A stretch of DNA of 7,011 bases from DATIXD01 sp035518875 (GTDB lineage Bacteria > Pseudomonadota > Gammaproteobacteria > Methylococcales > Methylococcaceae), in the NCBI GenBank assembly GCA_035518875.1, contig DATIXD010000200.1:1-7011 (forward strand), read 5' to 3'. Positions within the stretch are counted from its first letter, which is position 1. Each line of letters opens with the position of its first letter. Made by a program: the position numbers and the translations under genes. The notes beneath the pieces are model-generated. The model ran no database searches. It saw nothing but the letters and a program-made list of their open reading frames with translations, and had not been told where the DNA came from. Of the stretch, positions 1 to 6,728 are shown piece after piece.

Positions 1-68
1 GGTTCTCCCCTTTTTGGTTCCGGTTCTCCGGCTGGTAGGAATCTTGGCTACGGCTACGCCGACAACGG
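1..68. other. Edge sequence beyond nqrM, undecided
   Basis: This short stretch lies downstream of the nqrM stop codon and runs to the window edge. It carries an 8-base direct repeat, GGTTCTCC, at 1-8 and 22-29. Read on the minus strand, its last bases are AAAAGGGGAGAACC, which resembles a Shine-Dalgarno site, so a further minus-strand gene could begin just outside the window. Read on the + strand in frame 1 it is open and rich in Gly, Ser and Tyr, but that frame runs on as antisense of nqrM. It is too short to decide between these readings. I see no terminator here for nqrM. Confidence 0.3.
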
Positions 69-251
69 CTATTCGATGGTTTGCGCCGCTTCCAGCCTTC
101 GCCTCTTATCGCATTTTTCGACGCAGATGCAGTCGCCGTTACTTGCACCGCCACAACTGCCCTTGATGGCCTGGCGGCCGAACACCACACCGATTGCCAT
201 AATGAATATCACGATCGCGATGACCGCAAAACTAATCAAGAAAAGAGTCAT
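69..251 (-). CDS. nqrM: NqrM, Na+-NQR maturation protein
   Basis: This 60-residue membrane protein is needed to mature Na+-NQR and is thought to help deliver iron to the centre shared by NqrD and NqrE. Residues 3-24 form one hydrophobic membrane segment. They are followed by a conserved Cys-rich tail with Cys at 33, 41, 43 and 47 around the motifs KGSCGG and CICVEKC. A charged C-terminus begins KRRR. This pattern is typical of the former DUF539 family, in which Cys33 has been reported as the most critical Cys in Vibrio; that is family knowledge, not tested here. The ATG has an excellent Shine-Dalgarno GGAGGG seven bases upstream. The gene follows nqrF, as is usual, but a 165-base gap with a terminator separates them and no apbE lies between. 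The length is slightly shorter than some homologues and the gene appears intact. Confidence 0.93.
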   Translation of the reverse strand: MTLFLISFAVIAIVIFIMAIGVVFGRQAIKGSCGGASNGDCICVEKCDKRRRLEAAQTIE

Positions 252-258
252 CTATTTA

Positions 259-264
259 CCCTCC
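259..264 (-). promoter_or_regulatory. Ribosome binding site of nqrM
   Basis: GGAGGG on the minus strand, followed by the seven-base spacer TAAATAG and then ATG. This is the strongest isolated ribosome binding site in the window. It fixes the nqrM start and shows that the gene is translated independently rather than coupled to nqrF. Confidence 0.8.
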
Positions 265-322
265 GCGTGGAATGGCCGTGGAAAGAAAGCAAGCGGCCAC
301 TAATTTTTATCGAGCCGATACC

Positions 323-352
323 AGTATCCCGCTACGATCGCCTTCAGTGCAA
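323..352 (-). promoter_or_regulatory. Weak candidate promoter for nqrM
   Basis: On the minus strand, TTGCAC (347-352) stands 18 bases before GATACT (323-328). The first matches only TTG of the -35 consensus, and the second matches four of six -10 bases. The site lies just downstream of the nqrF terminator and about 70 bases before the nqrM ATG, where a separate promoter would be expected. The match is poor, so position is the main argument. Confidence 0.2.
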
Positions 353-358
353 GAGCCT

Positions 359-391
359 GAAAACGAAACGAGGAGCATGAACGCTCCTCGT
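359..391 (-). terminator. Intrinsic terminator after nqrF
   Basis: On the minus strand, ACGAGGAGC and GCTCCTCGT form a perfect 9-bp stem around the six-base loop GTTCAT. The stem is followed by the T-rich tail TTCGTTTTC. It begins 25 bases past the nqrF stop codon, the classic position of a Rho-independent terminator. It should end most nqrA-F transcripts before nqrM. The tail is interrupted by CG, so some readthrough is likely. Confidence 0.78.
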
Positions 392-416
392 CGCATGAAA
401 GTCGCGCTTTGGGCGA

Positions 417-1634
417 TCAACCGCCGAAATCGTCCAGCATGATGTTTTCGCGCTCCACCCCGATGTCTTCCAACATCTTGATGACTGCTGCGTTCATCAT
501 CGGCGGACCGCAGAGGTAATACTCGCAGTCTTCCGGAGCCGGATGGTTCTTCAGATAGTTCTCGTACAGCACGTTGTGGATGAAGCCCACATAGCCGGTC
601 CAGTTGTCTTCGGGCTTCGGCTCGGAGAGACCGATATGCCATTTGAAGTTGGGATTCTCCTCCTGCAGCTTGTTGAACTCGTCCACATAGAACATTTCCC
701 GGTAGGAGCGCGCGCCGTACCAGAACGTCATCTTGCGCTTGCTTTTCAGCCGGCGCAACTGGTCGAAGATATGCGAACGCATCGGGGCCATGCCGGCACC
801 GCCGCCGACGAAAACCATCTCGTTATTCGTCTCGCGGGCGAAGAACTCGCCGAACGGACCGGAAATGGTGACCTTGTCGCCGGGCTTCAGACTGAAGATA
901 TACGAGGACATCACCCCAGGCGGTGCGTCCATGCCAGGCGGCGGAGTCGCGATCCGGACATTGAGCATGATGATGTCACGCTCTTCGGGATAACTCGCCA
1001 TGGAGTAGGCGCGAATGGCCGGCTCTTTCACCACCGACTCCAGTTTCCACAATTCGTACTTATCCCATTCGTCGCGGAAACGTTCCTCGATTTCGAAATC
1101 CGAGAATCTTGCGTGATAGGGGGGACATTCGATCTGGATGTAACCGCCTGCGCGGAAGTCGACATATTCTCCCGGCGGCAATTCCAGCACCAGTTCCTTG
1201 ATGAAGGTGGCGACGTTGTGATTGGAGCGCACAGTGGTCTGCCATTTCTTTACGCCGAACACTTCCTCGTGTACATGAATTTTCATGTCCTGCTTGACGG
1301 TCACCTGACAGGAAAGGCGATCGCCTTCCGCGGCCTCGCGCTTGGTGATGTGCGAGAGTTCGGTCGGCAGAATATCGCCGCCGCCGTCCAACACTTTCAC
1401 CTTGCATTGGGCGCAGGTGCCGCCGCCACCGCACGCCGAGGAAACGAACAGGTTGTTGTCCGCCAACGCGGTCAACAGTTTCGAGCCGATCGGCACATGG
1501 ATCTTTTTCTCATCGTTGATGAGGATTTCGACATTTCCTGTCGCGACCAGCTTCGATTTGGCGCCGAGGATCACGAACACCAGGGCGATCACGATGACGG
1601 TGAAAAAGGTGACTCCCAGAATGATTTCCAACAT
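417..1634 (-). CDS. nqrF: Na+-NQR subunit F, NADH-oxidising flavoprotein
   Basis: NqrF is the electron entry point: it oxidises NADH on the cytoplasmic side and passes electrons through FAD and a [2Fe-2S] cluster to the membrane part. The 405-residue protein has an N-terminal membrane anchor (about 3-24) and a ferredoxin domain (about 33-125) with cluster ligands Cys68, Cys74, Cys77 and Cys109 in SACGGGGTCAQC and LSCQ. A ferredoxin-reductase-like FAD domain with RAYS (208-211) follows. The NADH domain has GGGAGMAP (277-284) and CGPPMMN (375-381), and the protein ends DDFGG. Numbering runs about two residues below Vibrio NqrF (about 408 residues), so it is full length. The ATG follows nqrE by 12 bases, and its AAGGA ribosome site overlaps the nqrE stop codon. 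It is the last gene before the terminator. No key residue is missing. Confidence 0.98.
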   Translation of the reverse strand: MLEIILGVTFFTVIVIALVFVILGAKSKLVATGNVEILINDEKKIHVPIGSKLLTALADNNLFVSSACGGGGTCAQCKVKVLDGGGDILPTELSHITKREAAEGDRLSCQVTVKQDMKIHVHEEVFGVKKWQTTVRSNHNVATFIKELVLELPPGEYVDFRAGGYIQIECPPYHARFSDFEIEERFRDEWDKYELWKLESVVKEPAIRAYSMASYPEERDIIMLNVRIATPPPGMDAPPGVMSSYIFSLKPGDKVTISGPFGEFFARETNNEMVFVGGGAGMAPMRSHIFDQLRRLKSKRKMTFWYGARSYREMFYVDEFNKLQEENPNFKWHIGLSEPKPEDNWTGYVGFIHNVLYENYLKNHPAPEDCEYYLCGPPMMNAAVIKMLEDIGVERENIMLDDFGG

Positions 1635-1646
1635 CGTGCTTTATCC

Positions 1647-2255
1647 TTAGAGTTGTATGCCGGAGAAAGCCATGAAACCTAAGGCCATCAGGCCGGCAGT
1701 GATGAAAGTGATGCCCAATCCCCGAAGGCCCGGCGGCACGTCGCTGTACTTCAACTTCTCGCGTACGCCAGCCATGGCGGTGATCGCCAGTGCCCAGCCG
1801 AAGCCGCTGGAGACGCCGTAGACCACGCTTTCGTTGAAGTTGTAATCGCGCTCGATCATGAACAAGCTGCCGGCCAGAATGGCACAGTTCACCGTGATCA
1901 AAGGCAGAAAAATGCCCAGTGCGTTGTACAGGGCGGGGAAAAAGCGATCCAGAGTCATCTCCAGTATCTGCACCAAGGCCGCGATGACGCCGATGCAGCT
2001 CATCAGGGCCAGGAAGCTCAGATCGGTTTCGGTCAGGCCGGCCCAGGACAAGGCGCCTTCCTTCAGCAGATAGCTATAGATCAGGTTGTTGGCCGGGACC
2101 GTCAGGGTCTGCACGATCATCACCGCGATGCCCAGACCCAAAGCCGTGCCGATTTTCTTCGACACGGCGATGAAGGTGCACATCCCCAGAAAGAAAGACA
2201 GCGCCAAGTTCTCGATGAAGATCGACTTGACTGCAAGACTGATTAGACCTTCCAT
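1647..2255 (-). CDS. nqrE: Na+-NQR subunit E, integral membrane
   Basis: NqrE is a 202-residue membrane subunit that pairs with NqrD as an inverted-topology partner. Together they hold a buried iron-sulfur centre (first described as Fe(Cys)4, later modelled as [2Fe-2S]) that moves electrons between NqrF and NqrC. Six hydrophobic segments are visible, roughly at 12-31, 36-60, 78-98, 108-133, 143-163 and 178-199. Cys26, in FFLGMC, and Cys124, in ITVNC, sit in the two half-helices where the family places its metal ligands; Cys87 is extra. The conserved stretch FIENLALSFFLGMC is intact. The start overlaps the nqrD stop as TAATG, with GGGGAGG seven bases upstream, so translation is probably coupled. 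The Rnf and NQR families share this fold (RnfA), but the neighbours make NqrE certain. Confidence 0.98.
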   Translation of the reverse strand: MEGLISLAVKSIFIENLALSFFLGMCTFIAVSKKIGTALGLGIAVMIVQTLTVPANNLIYSYLLKEGALSWAGLTETDLSFLALMSCIGVIAALVQILEMTLDRFFPALYNALGIFLPLITVNCAILAGSLFMIERDYNFNESVVYGVSSGFGWALAITAMAGVREKLKYSDVPPGLRGLGITFITAGLMALGFMAFSGIQL

Positions 2256-2917
2256 TAGTGAGCCTCCCCGTGAACGGCATGGCTGATGACGAAGTCGGCC
2301 TTCTCGACCTGAGCCGGCTTCCAGGCACGAACCGCCCAGATCAACAGGCCGATCAGGAAGAATGCGCTCGGCGGCAGCAGCAGCAGACCGTTGGGCACGT
2401 ACCAGCCGCCGTCCTTCACCAGGGGCATGATGTCGATGCCGAGGAGCTTGCCGGACCCGAACAACTCCCTGACGATGGCGACGCTAATCAGCACCAGGCT
2501 GTAACCCAGGCCATTGCCGACGCCGTCCCAGAAGCTCTCCAAGGGCGGATTTTTCATCGCATAGGCTTCGGCGCGGCCCATCACGATGCAGTTGGTGATG
2601 ATCAGGCCGACGAACACCGACAACTGCTTGCTGATCCCATAGGCAAACGCCTTCAAGATTTGATCCACGACGATCACGAGCGAGGCGATGATCACCATCT
2701 GGGCGATGATGCGGATGCTGCTCGGCACGTGATTGCGGATGAAGGCGATGCCGGCGCTGGAGCAGGCCGTCACCGCGGTCAGCGCCAGGCTCATGATCAG
2801 CGCCGTGGACAACTGCGAGGTCACCGCCAGCGCCGAACAGATGCCCAGCACCTGCAGGGTGATCGGATTATTGTCGACCAGAGGGTCGAGCAGGACTTTC
2901 TTGGTTTCAGCTTGCAT
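2255..2917 (-). CDS. nqrD: Na+-NQR subunit D, integral membrane
   Basis: NqrD is a 220-residue membrane subunit, homologous to RnfE and to NqrE in fold, that supplies half of the iron-sulfur centre. Cys27, in LGICSAL, and Cys110, in IITNC, are the expected ligands, about two residues below the Vibrio numbering; Cys52 is an additional Cys. Hydrophobic helices are visible at about 20-40, 42-60, 69-91, 98-118, 133-152 and 176-197. Conserved family features include NCIVMGRAEAYA (109-120), GNGLGYS (134-140) and RELFGSGK (150-157). The start lies four bases after the nqrC stop, and its AGAGG ribosome site is inside the last codons of nqrC. The stop overlaps the nqrE start. The C-terminal tail is His-rich (ISHAVHGEAH) and cytoplasmic or periplasmic depending on topology, and I assign no role to it. 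Confidence 0.98.
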   Translation of the reverse strand: MQAETKKVLLDPLVDNNPITLQVLGICSALAVTSQLSTALIMSLALTAVTACSSAGIAFIRNHVPSSIRIIAQMVIIASLVIVVDQILKAFAYGISKQLSVFVGLIITNCIVMGRAEAYAMKNPPLESFWDGVGNGLGYSLVLISVAIVRELFGSGKLLGIDIMPLVKDGGWYVPNGLLLLPPSAFFLIGLLIWAVRAWKPAQVEKADFVISHAVHGEAH

Positions 2918-2921
2918 CGTC

Positions 2922-3830
2922 TTAACCTCTTTGTGCTCTGAGTTTCGCCAGATAGGGAGCGAAGCCTTCGCTGCTCATCCAGAAGCGCACCAGATTGGTC
3001 ACGCCCTGGCTGGTCAGCGTGGCGCCGGCCAGACCGTCGACCTGATGCTCGGCGCCCGGCCTGCTCGGATCGACCGATCCCTTGATCAGGCTCAGTACCG
3101 GCTCGCCGACTTCGGTGTGCTCTTTCGCCAGCACTTCCTTGCCCGCTTCCGTTGTTGCCTTATAAACCTTCTTGCCTTTCCACAGCGCCTTCCACTTCGG
3201 ATTGACGACCTCGCCGCCCAGACCCGGCGTTTCCGCCTGATCGAACAGGTTCAGGCCGACGACGGTCTGGCCATCGCCTTCCAGCGCCATGAAACCGTAC
3301 ATGGTCGACCATAGGCCATACCCACTCACGGGCAGGATGACCGCCTTGGTCTTGCCTTCTTCCTTGACCAGGTAAACCTTAGCGTACTTGGGCTTGCGGC
3401 CGATCTTGGCGATGTCCTTGTCGGATGGGATCTCGACGCTCATGGCCGCATCCTTGGCCGCCTTGCGCTGATCGTAGGTCGCCGGATCGATCGTGTCGAC
3501 GTAATCGCCGGTTTCCAGGTCGACGATCTTGGCTTCGAACTGCTTGAACACCTCGTCGACGTTGGTATCCTTCTCCAGCATACCGACGACTTCGAGGATG
3601 TTGATCTTCTCGTCCGCCGCCTTGTTGCTGACCTGCAGGGGCTTCAGCACGACCGCTGACCCGGAAACCAGCACCGCGCCCACCAGGCACAGGGCGAACG
3701 CCACGGCGACGGTCTTCTCGAAACTGTCGTTGGGCAGCGCCATGATTCGCTGTGCGTAAACATTCGCCTTCTCCATCAGGCCGGCAAATTTGTCGGACCA
3801 CTGCTGTCCGGTCGGATTGGAATTAGACAT
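2922..3830 (-). CDS. nqrC: Na+-NQR subunit C, covalent FMN protein
   Basis: NqrC carries an FMN linked through a phosphoester to a Thr, facing the periplasm, and relays electrons from the NqrD/E centre to NqrB. The protein has 302 residues. A single membrane anchor spans about 39-63 and an FMN-binding domain fills the rest. It has GYGLWSTMYGF (170-180), ETPGLGGEV (200-208) and the flavinylation motif DGLAGAT with acceptor Thr271. An Ala at 268 replaces the usual Ser/Thr of that motif. About 30 residues precede the NDSFEKT segment that aligns with the start of Vibrio NqrC, which is about 257 residues long. I kept the first ATG because it overlaps the nqrB stop by eight bases (ATGTCTAA) and has AGAAGGG upstream, whereas Met19 and Met30 have no ribosome site. 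ApbE must attach the FMN, but it is not encoded here. Confidence 0.97.
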   Translation of the reverse strand: MSNSNPTGQQWSDKFAGLMEKANVYAQRIMALPNDSFEKTVAVAFALCLVGAVLVSGSAVVLKPLQVSNKAADEKINILEVVGMLEKDTNVDEVFKQFEAKIVDLETGDYVDTIDPATYDQRKAAKDAAMSVEIPSDKDIAKIGRKPKYAKVYLVKEEGKTKAVILPVSGYGLWSTMYGFMALEGDGQTVVGLNLFDQAETPGLGGEVVNPKWKALWKGKKVYKATTEAGKEVLAKEHTEVGEPVLSLIKGSVDPSRPGAEHQVDGLAGATLTSQGVTNLVRFWMSSEGFAPYLAKLRAQRG

Positions 3831-5028
3831 GGCGTTTGACCCTTCTCTTGACGTTCGCCTGGACGACGAAATAATCGATCAACGGCGCGAAGATGTTGGC
3901 GAACAAAATCGCCAGCATGATGCCTTCCGGGAACGCCGGATTGACGACGCGGATCAGCACAGTCATCGCCCCGATCAGAGCGCCAAAGACCCACCGACCG
4001 GTTTGCGTCTGCGCAGCGCTCACCGGATCGGTGGCCATGTACACCATGCCGAACGCGAAACCACCCAGAGTCAGATGCCAGTACCAGGGCATCGCGAACA
4101 TCAGATTTTCCTTGCTGCCGATCACGTTGAACAGCAGGGAAGTCGCCACCATCCCCAGGAAGACGCCGGCGATGATGCGCCAAGAGGCGATGCGGGTATA
4201 AATCAGGAACGCCGCGCCGACCAGACAGGCCAAGGTAGAGGTTTCGCCCATCGACCCCTGTTCGATGCCGAAGAAAGTGCCCCACCAGGAGATGCCAGCC
4301 GCCTTGATGGCGTCGACGCCGCCCAGCGCCGCCAATCCCAATGAGGTCGCCCCGCTGAAGCCATCCACCGCGGTCCACACCGAGTCGCCGGACATGGCCG
4401 CCGGGTACGCGAAATACAGGAAGGCGCGGCCGGTCAAAGCCGGGTTCATGAAGTTCTTGCCGGTGCCCCCGAACACTTCCTTGCCGATCACGACCCCAAA
4501 AGAAATGCCGATGGCGACCTGCCACAGCGGTACGTCCGGCGGCATGGTCAAGGCGAACAGAATGGAGGAGACGAAGAAGCCTTCGTTCACATCGTGCTTG
4601 CGCACGGTGGCGAACAGCACTTCCCAGACACCGCCCGCCACTAGGGTGACGATATAGACCGGGAAGAAGTACAAAGCCCCGTGCATCAGATCGGAGATCG
4701 GATTGGCCGGATTGTATCCGAAGATATCCTGGATCGCGCCGCGCCAACCCGGAGCGGAAGTGATCCCCAGCGCCTGCATGGCGCTGTTGGCCTGATAGCC
4801 GGTGTTGAACAGGGCCATCAGCATGCACGGCAGGGCCGCGATCCACACATAGGTCATGACCCGCTTCAGGTCGACCGCGTCGCGCACATGGGTGTTGCCC
4901 GTGGTGACATCGGACGGCGAATACAGGAACGTATCGACCATTTCATAGACCGGATACAGTCTTTCGAAGCGCCCGCCCTTGGCGAAGTGCGGGTGGATCT
5001 TGTCCAAGAATTGCCTGGTACTAGACAT
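3823..5028 (-). CDS. nqrB: Na+-NQR subunit B, quinone- and Na+-site subunit
   Basis: NqrB is the largest membrane subunit. It carries covalent FMN and riboflavin, reduces ubiquinone and contains the Na+ path. The 401-residue protein has about ten hydrophobic segments, including about 57-75, 118-139, 166-182, 265-280, 283-301, 318-333, 344-361 and 370-388. The flavinylation motif DGFSGAT (222-228) has acceptor Thr228, matching Vibrio Thr236. AGGVWE (131-136) keeps the two Gly and the Glu linked to quinone and inhibitor binding in Vibrio. HDVNEGFF, GKEVFGGTGKNFMNPALTGR and ATDPVSA are also conserved. The start is ATG at 5028, inside TAATG shared with the nqrA stop, with AAGGAAGG just before it. 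An in-frame ATG 38 codons upstream is rejected because it lies inside nqrA and adds a non-conserved Arg-rich segment. Confidence 0.98.
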   Translation of the reverse strand: MSSTRQFLDKIHPHFAKGGRFERLYPVYEMVDTFLYSPSDVTTGNTHVRDAVDLKRVMTYVWIAALPCMLMALFNTGYQANSAMQALGITSAPGWRGAIQDIFGYNPANPISDLMHGALYFFPVYIVTLVAGGVWEVLFATVRKHDVNEGFFVSSILFALTMPPDVPLWQVAIGISFGVVIGKEVFGGTGKNFMNPALTGRAFLYFAYPAAMSGDSVWTAVDGFSGATSLGLAALGGVDAIKAAGISWWGTFFGIEQGSMGETSTLACLVGAAFLIYTRIASWRIIAGVFLGMVATSLLFNVIGSKENLMFAMPWYWHLTLGGFAFGMVYMATDPVSAAQTQTGRWVFGALIGAMTVLIRVVNPAFPEGIMLAILFANIFAPLIDYFVVQANVKRRVKRHV

Positions 5029-6386
5029 TAGCCTTCCTTCTCGATTTGGGTGAGATTCTGCCTGAGCGCGATGCCGAAATCGTGCTTGCCCGGATCGACG
5101 AAGGTACAAAGCGCCAGGTCTTCCTCGTCGAGTTCGAGACAACCCAAAGACTGGGCCTGATCCGAGTCGCCGATCACCAACGCCTTGAGCAACTGGGTCG
5201 GCAAAATGTCCAGCGGCATCACGTCCTCATAGACGCCCACCGGCACGACGGCTCTGGGACTGCCGTATTTATTGGTCGTGAGCGGAAATTTACGGCCACG
5301 CTCCTTGGGCAGGCTGGACAAAAGCACATTGAGGAACGAGAACTTCTCGCGGCTGGGCACCACCCAGCCGAAAAAGTCGCGCTGACGGCCTTCCTCGATG
5401 ACGGTCACCTGGTTGTGGTAACGGCCGAGATAAGCGGCCCAGCCGTCCGCCTTGCGGCCGCATAGAACGGAACCGGAAATGATGCGGCCTTCCTTGTTCG
5501 TGTCGATCTGACCTTCGACCAGGTCGCAGAGGTTGGCGCCGATGCGGGTACGAACCAGACGCGGTTTGCTGACCAACGGCCCCGCCAGCGACACCACCCG
5601 CTCGACGTTGAGACGGCCGGTGGTGAACAAGGCACCAATCGCCATCACCGACTGGTAGTCCAAGTGCCATACGGTCTTCGCGGGGCCGACCGGATCAAGA
5701 TGATGAATGTGCGTGCCGACCAAGCCGGCCGGGTGTGGCCCCTCGAAATCGGCCACCTCGATCTTGCCAGTTTCCCCGGCGGGGAAACCGTGGGACGGCG
5801 CCTTGCAAAGATAAACCTTGCCTTCGGTCAGTTTGGAGATGACGGTCAAACCGTTCCTGAAATCTTGCGAACGTTCCTGGATGATGACATCCGGGCGCGC
5901 GGCCAGGGGGTTGGTATCGATCGCGGTGACGAAGATGGAGTGAGGGCTCGTCTCGGGATTTGGAACCTTGCTGTAAGGGCGTGTGCGGAAGGACGTCCAC
6001 AAGCCCGAGGTCAGCAAGTTCTGCCTGACCTGCTCGCCGCGCAGATCGGCGAGTTCAGTTTCGGCGTAGGAGTGGAAAGCCACTTCGTCGGAACCGTCCA
6101 GTTCGACGACGACGGACTGCAGAATACGCTTGTGGCCACGATTGATTGTCTTGACGACGCCGGCGCCCGGCGAAGTGAACACCACGTCCGGGTGCTGTTT
6201 GTCGGCAAACAGTACATCGCCCAGCTTGACCCGGTCGCCCTCGACGATGTTCATCGAGGGTTTCAAACCCACGTAATCCAAGCCAATTAGGGCGACAGAC
6301 CTGGCAACGCCCCCGTCGCTGCGCACCACCTGCTCGGGCTCCCCCGTGATGGGCAGATCCAAGCCTTTCTTCGTTTTGAATAACAT
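5028..6386 (-). CDS. nqrA: Na+-NQR subunit A, cytoplasmic
   Basis: NqrA is the cytoplasmic subunit that binds NqrB and has been linked to quinone binding; it has no membrane segment or classical cofactor motif. The protein has 452 residues, against about 446 in Vibrio, and is homologous to RnfC without its iron-sulfur domain. The N-terminus KTKKGLDLPITGEP is diagnostic and is followed by the barrel-sandwich region with PGAG (73-76). The central Rossmann-like part has GPHPAGLVGTHIHHLDPV (216-233) and ISGSVLCGRK (303-312). The C-terminus has GCLELDEEDLALCTFVDPGK (415-434). Start choice: an in-frame TGA lies six codons upstream and the first ATG gives the family N-terminus. The ribosome site is weak (ACAGG, seven bases from ATG), unlike the other genes. 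It is first in the operon, with a candidate promoter about 200 bases upstream. Confidence 0.98.
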   Translation of the reverse strand: MLFKTKKGLDLPITGEPEQVVRSDGGVARSVALIGLDYVGLKPSMNIVEGDRVKLGDVLFADKQHPDVVFTSPGAGVVKTINRGHKRILQSVVVELDGSDEVAFHSYAETELADLRGEQVRQNLLTSGLWTSFRTRPYSKVPNPETSPHSIFVTAIDTNPLAARPDVIIQERSQDFRNGLTVISKLTEGKVYLCKAPSHGFPAGETGKIEVADFEGPHPAGLVGTHIHHLDPVGPAKTVWHLDYQSVMAIGALFTTGRLNVERVVSLAGPLVSKPRLVRTRIGANLCDLVEGQIDTNKEGRIISGSVLCGRKADGWAAYLGRYHNQVTVIEEGRQRDFFGWVVPSREKFSFLNVLLSSLPKERGRKFPLTTNKYGSPRAVVPVGVYEDVMPLDILPTQLLKALVIGDSDQAQSLGCLELDEEDLALCTFVDPGKHDFGIALRQNLTQIEKEG

Positions 6387-6589
6387 AATCCAGCCTGTTG
6401 ATCAGACAAATTAACGGCCAAACCAAGCCCCTCGCATGCAAGTACCAGCCTGCCACAGTTCGAAGAGGGGATTAGATAGAGGATGCTTGACTTCAGGAGC
6501 CGCGACAGCGCCGATAGGGCTGAAACCTTGTGGCAGCGCCAATCGCAGGCTTCCGAAGGCTCATTAAATCAATGATAAACCGGGGTGAA

Positions 6590-6618
6590 ATTAGACCATA
6601 AAACCCAGGGAGCCACAA
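6590..6618 (-). promoter_or_regulatory. Candidate sigma70 promoter for the nqr operon
   Basis: On the minus strand, TTGTGG (6613-6618) and TCTAAT (6590-6595) are separated by exactly 17 bases. The -10 matches five of six consensus bases and the -35 matches three of six. The site lies in an AT-rich patch. Transcription would begin near 6583, giving a leader of roughly 200 bases before the nqrA ATG. This is the best match I found upstream of nqrA, but the -35 is weak and other start sites are possible. Confidence 0.38.
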
Positions 6619-6710
6619 TGCGCAGCCTTTTTCAATAATGAAACAGAGCGTCACGGAAAAGTTGAAACTACTGGGTCGAGCGCTGCTGGTAGGTTAAGGG
6701 TGACCCTGGG

Positions 6711-6728
6711 CTCTTCGTGGACTCTTCG
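6711..6728 (+). repeat. Direct repeat CTCTTCG, 11-base period
   Basis: CTCTTCG occurs at 6711-6717 and again at 6722-6728, separated by TGGA. The period of 11 is close to one helical turn, which would place both copies on the same DNA face. This suits a dimeric binding protein, but seven bases is short enough for chance. It lies about 95 bases upstream of the candidate -35. Confidence 0.3.

Noticed and set aside
543..1682. A long + strand open frame of 379 codons across nqrF
   Set aside because: It is the antisense of nqrF, whose cofactor motifs are all intact. Its translation is rich in His, Asp and Arg with no family features, as expected from the complement of a GC-rich gene.
2258..2941. 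A 227-codon + strand open frame opposite nqrD
   Set aside because: It is antisense to nqrD and made mostly of Asp, His, Gln and Arg in a way typical of shadow frames. It has no ribosome site of note.
3776..4846. A 356-codon minus-strand open frame overlapping nqrB and nqrC
   Set aside because: It is an out-of-frame reading of nqrB, very rich in Arg and Gly. nqrB in the other frame has conserved motifs and membrane helices throughout.
5029..5142. A longer nqrB with 38 extra N-terminal residues
   Set aside because: The extra residues are Arg-rich, lie inside nqrA and are absent from the family. The internal ATG at 5028 has a ribosome site and gives the expected N-terminus.
417..6386. Possibility that the cluster encodes the related Rnf complex
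   Set aside because: There is no RnfB or RnfC iron-sulfur protein. NqrA and the NADH-oxidising NqrF are present with diagnostic motifs, and gene order is that of nqr.
6638..6697. A short + strand open frame of 19 codons beginning MKQSVTEKL
   Set aside because: It has no Shine-Dalgarno sequence, no recognisable family and lies across the likely promoter region. It is within chance expectation.
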